NCBI GenBank assembly: GCA_030620935.1
Contig: JAUXIP010000015.1
Location: forward strand, 1-13,050
Source: Deltaproteobacteria bacterium
Lineage (GTDB): Bacteria > Desulfobacterota_B > Binatia > UBA9968
Reading direction: 5' to 3'
DNA: 13,050 nt
Of the stretch, positions 12,433 through 13,050 are shown in pieces; the stretch's first letter is position 1, and each line of letters opens with the position of its first letter. Made by a program: the position numbers and the translations under genes. The notes beneath the pieces were generated by a model that saw nothing but the letters and a program-made list of their open reading frames with translations, did no database searches and was not told the DNA's origin.

Positions 12433-13050
12433 GCATAATCATAAACTGCGATGAAGCAGGAAGAGAATAATTCAACGATTGTCACTGGCTTGTTCGAGAA
12501 GGCCCTAGGAGTCAAGCTCAATGGGGCTGCGTATTGGAATTATGTTGGAAAGCTGAGAGAGCTCGGCACTCGACAGACATTTTTAATAGCGAAGCGCTTT
12601 TGTCTGTCGCACCAGAAACATGAGCGGACGCTGGGGATAGATGTGTTGTGCCAACTCCGCCATTATGACAAGCCAATCACGCAGAAAACAGCCAGGGATT
12701 CACGACCTGTATTCGTGAAGGCTTCCATTCGTCTCATTCGCCCTCGGCTCCGTGATCGCAGAATTGATGTCTTTCTCTCGGCCATTTACGCCTTAGGGCA
12801 CTTGAATGACCCTGACAGATCAAGATGGATTTCACGTTTTTCTCGTCATCGAGATCGCGATGTTCGCTTTGCCGTCGCATGGGCGTTGGGCGGAGATGAA
12901 AAGCCACTCGCAGTACGCACTCTAATAAAGCTAAGCAATGACAAGGATGCAAAAATTCGAGATTGGGCCACCTTCGGTATTGGCACCCAAATAGAAAAGG
13001 ATTCTCCAGAAATCAGAGAAGCCCTGTTCAGGCGTGTTCGGGACAGATAC
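12427..13050 (+). mobile_element. Integron gene cassette 2, left part
   Basis: It starts with TTAGGC after the cut position in GTTAGGC, has a 24-base leader to the next start codon, and continues past the right edge. Cassette logic predicts that its own attC will begin with GCCTAAC or a close variant, just after the stop codon of the HEAT-repeat gene. Confidence 0.75.
12451..13050 (+). CDS. HEAT-repeat protein on cassette 2, truncated by window edge
   Basis: Two hundred codons are open from the ATG at 12451 to the edge without a stop. The first 85 residues are mixed and unrecognised. From about 90 on, tandem alpha-helical HEAT-like repeats appear: roughly 93-119, 123-149 (SRHRDRDVRFAVAWALGGD) and 152-181 (LAVRTLIKLSNDKDAKIRDW). 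They carry the repeated D-x-D-[VA]-[RK] turn and the A-x-x-[AG]-[IL]-G helix pattern. HEAT repeats are protein-interaction scaffolds; partners cannot be guessed. There is no signal peptide or membrane segment, so it is probably cytoplasmic. No ribosome site is evident before the ATG, as in many cassettes. Proteins with this type of repeat are, to my knowledge, recurrent in environmental integron cassettes. Confidence 0.85.
   Translation, partial: MKQEENNSTIVTGLFEKALGVKLNGAAYWNYVGKLRELGTRQTFLIAKRFCLSHQKHERTLGIDVLCQLRHYDKPITQKTARDSRPVFVKASIRLIRPRLRDRRIDVFLSAIYALGHLNDPDRSRWISRFSRHRDRDVRFAVAWALGGDEKPLAVRTLIKLSNDKDAKIRDWATFGIGTQIEKDSPEIREALFRRVRDRY

Noticed and set aside
1..13050. CRISPR arrays, tRNA or rRNA genes, insertion sequences
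   Set aside because: No regularly spaced repeats, cloverleaf signatures, rRNA stretches or transposase motifs were seen on either strand.

Overview
The window is a stretch of Gram-negative chromosome that gives way, at about position 11,940, to an integron-type gene-cassette array. The envelope genes (Pal, LolA, UppP) and a DksA-type factor indicate a Gram-negative cell. RNase J, and an operon of plsC-rnj-uppP-ftsK-lolA-rimO-dksA type, argue against an enteric-like gammaproteobacterium. They fit a Desulfobacterota, Methylomirabilota or related deep-branching lineage. This placement is inference from gene content only.

Layout. Positions 1-1253 (minus strand) hold hisF translationally coupled to an M28-family metallopeptidase that runs off the left edge. 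Positions 1254-1522 are a divergent promoter region. Positions 1523-2790 (plus strand) hold a Pal-type OmpA-domain lipoprotein and a Yip1-like five-helix membrane protein. Positions 2831-10806 (minus strand) are one tightly packed seven-gene unit read from a single visible promoter at about 10,870-10,897: plsC, rnj, uppP, ftsK, lolA, rimO, dksA. Gaps are 3-22 bases, with one 8-base overlap. The unit combines phospholipid synthesis, RNA decay, undecaprenyl-phosphate recycling, chromosome segregation, lipoprotein transport, ribosome modification and a transcription factor. Positions 10,807-11,238 are a 432-base intergenic region with two strong, unexplained inverted-repeat structures. Positions 11,239-11,664 hold ssb on the plus strand.

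The most interesting part is to the right of ssb. A 76-base attC recombination site lies at 12,357-12,432. Its outer 7-mers fit RYYYAAC and GTTRRRY, its inner arms pair, and one base is extrahelical. It closes a 488-base cassette (11,939-12,426) that encodes an unrecognised four-helix membrane protein. The cassette's left end (GTTGGGC, 11,938-11,944) is the exact reverse complement of the left core of its own attC (GCCCAAC), as expected for an inserted cassette. A second cassette starts at 12,427 and carries a HEAT-repeat protein cut by the right edge. No integron integrase is visible next to the first cassette, where ssb sits instead. The array may therefore be an integrase-less attC cluster or the far end of a larger array. 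The roughly 270-base spacer between ssb and the first cassette holds five copies of a GATATACTGCG-like motif in both orientations, nested palindromes and a candidate promoter pointing into the array. It is the best candidate here for an attI-like, degenerate attC or regulatory site.
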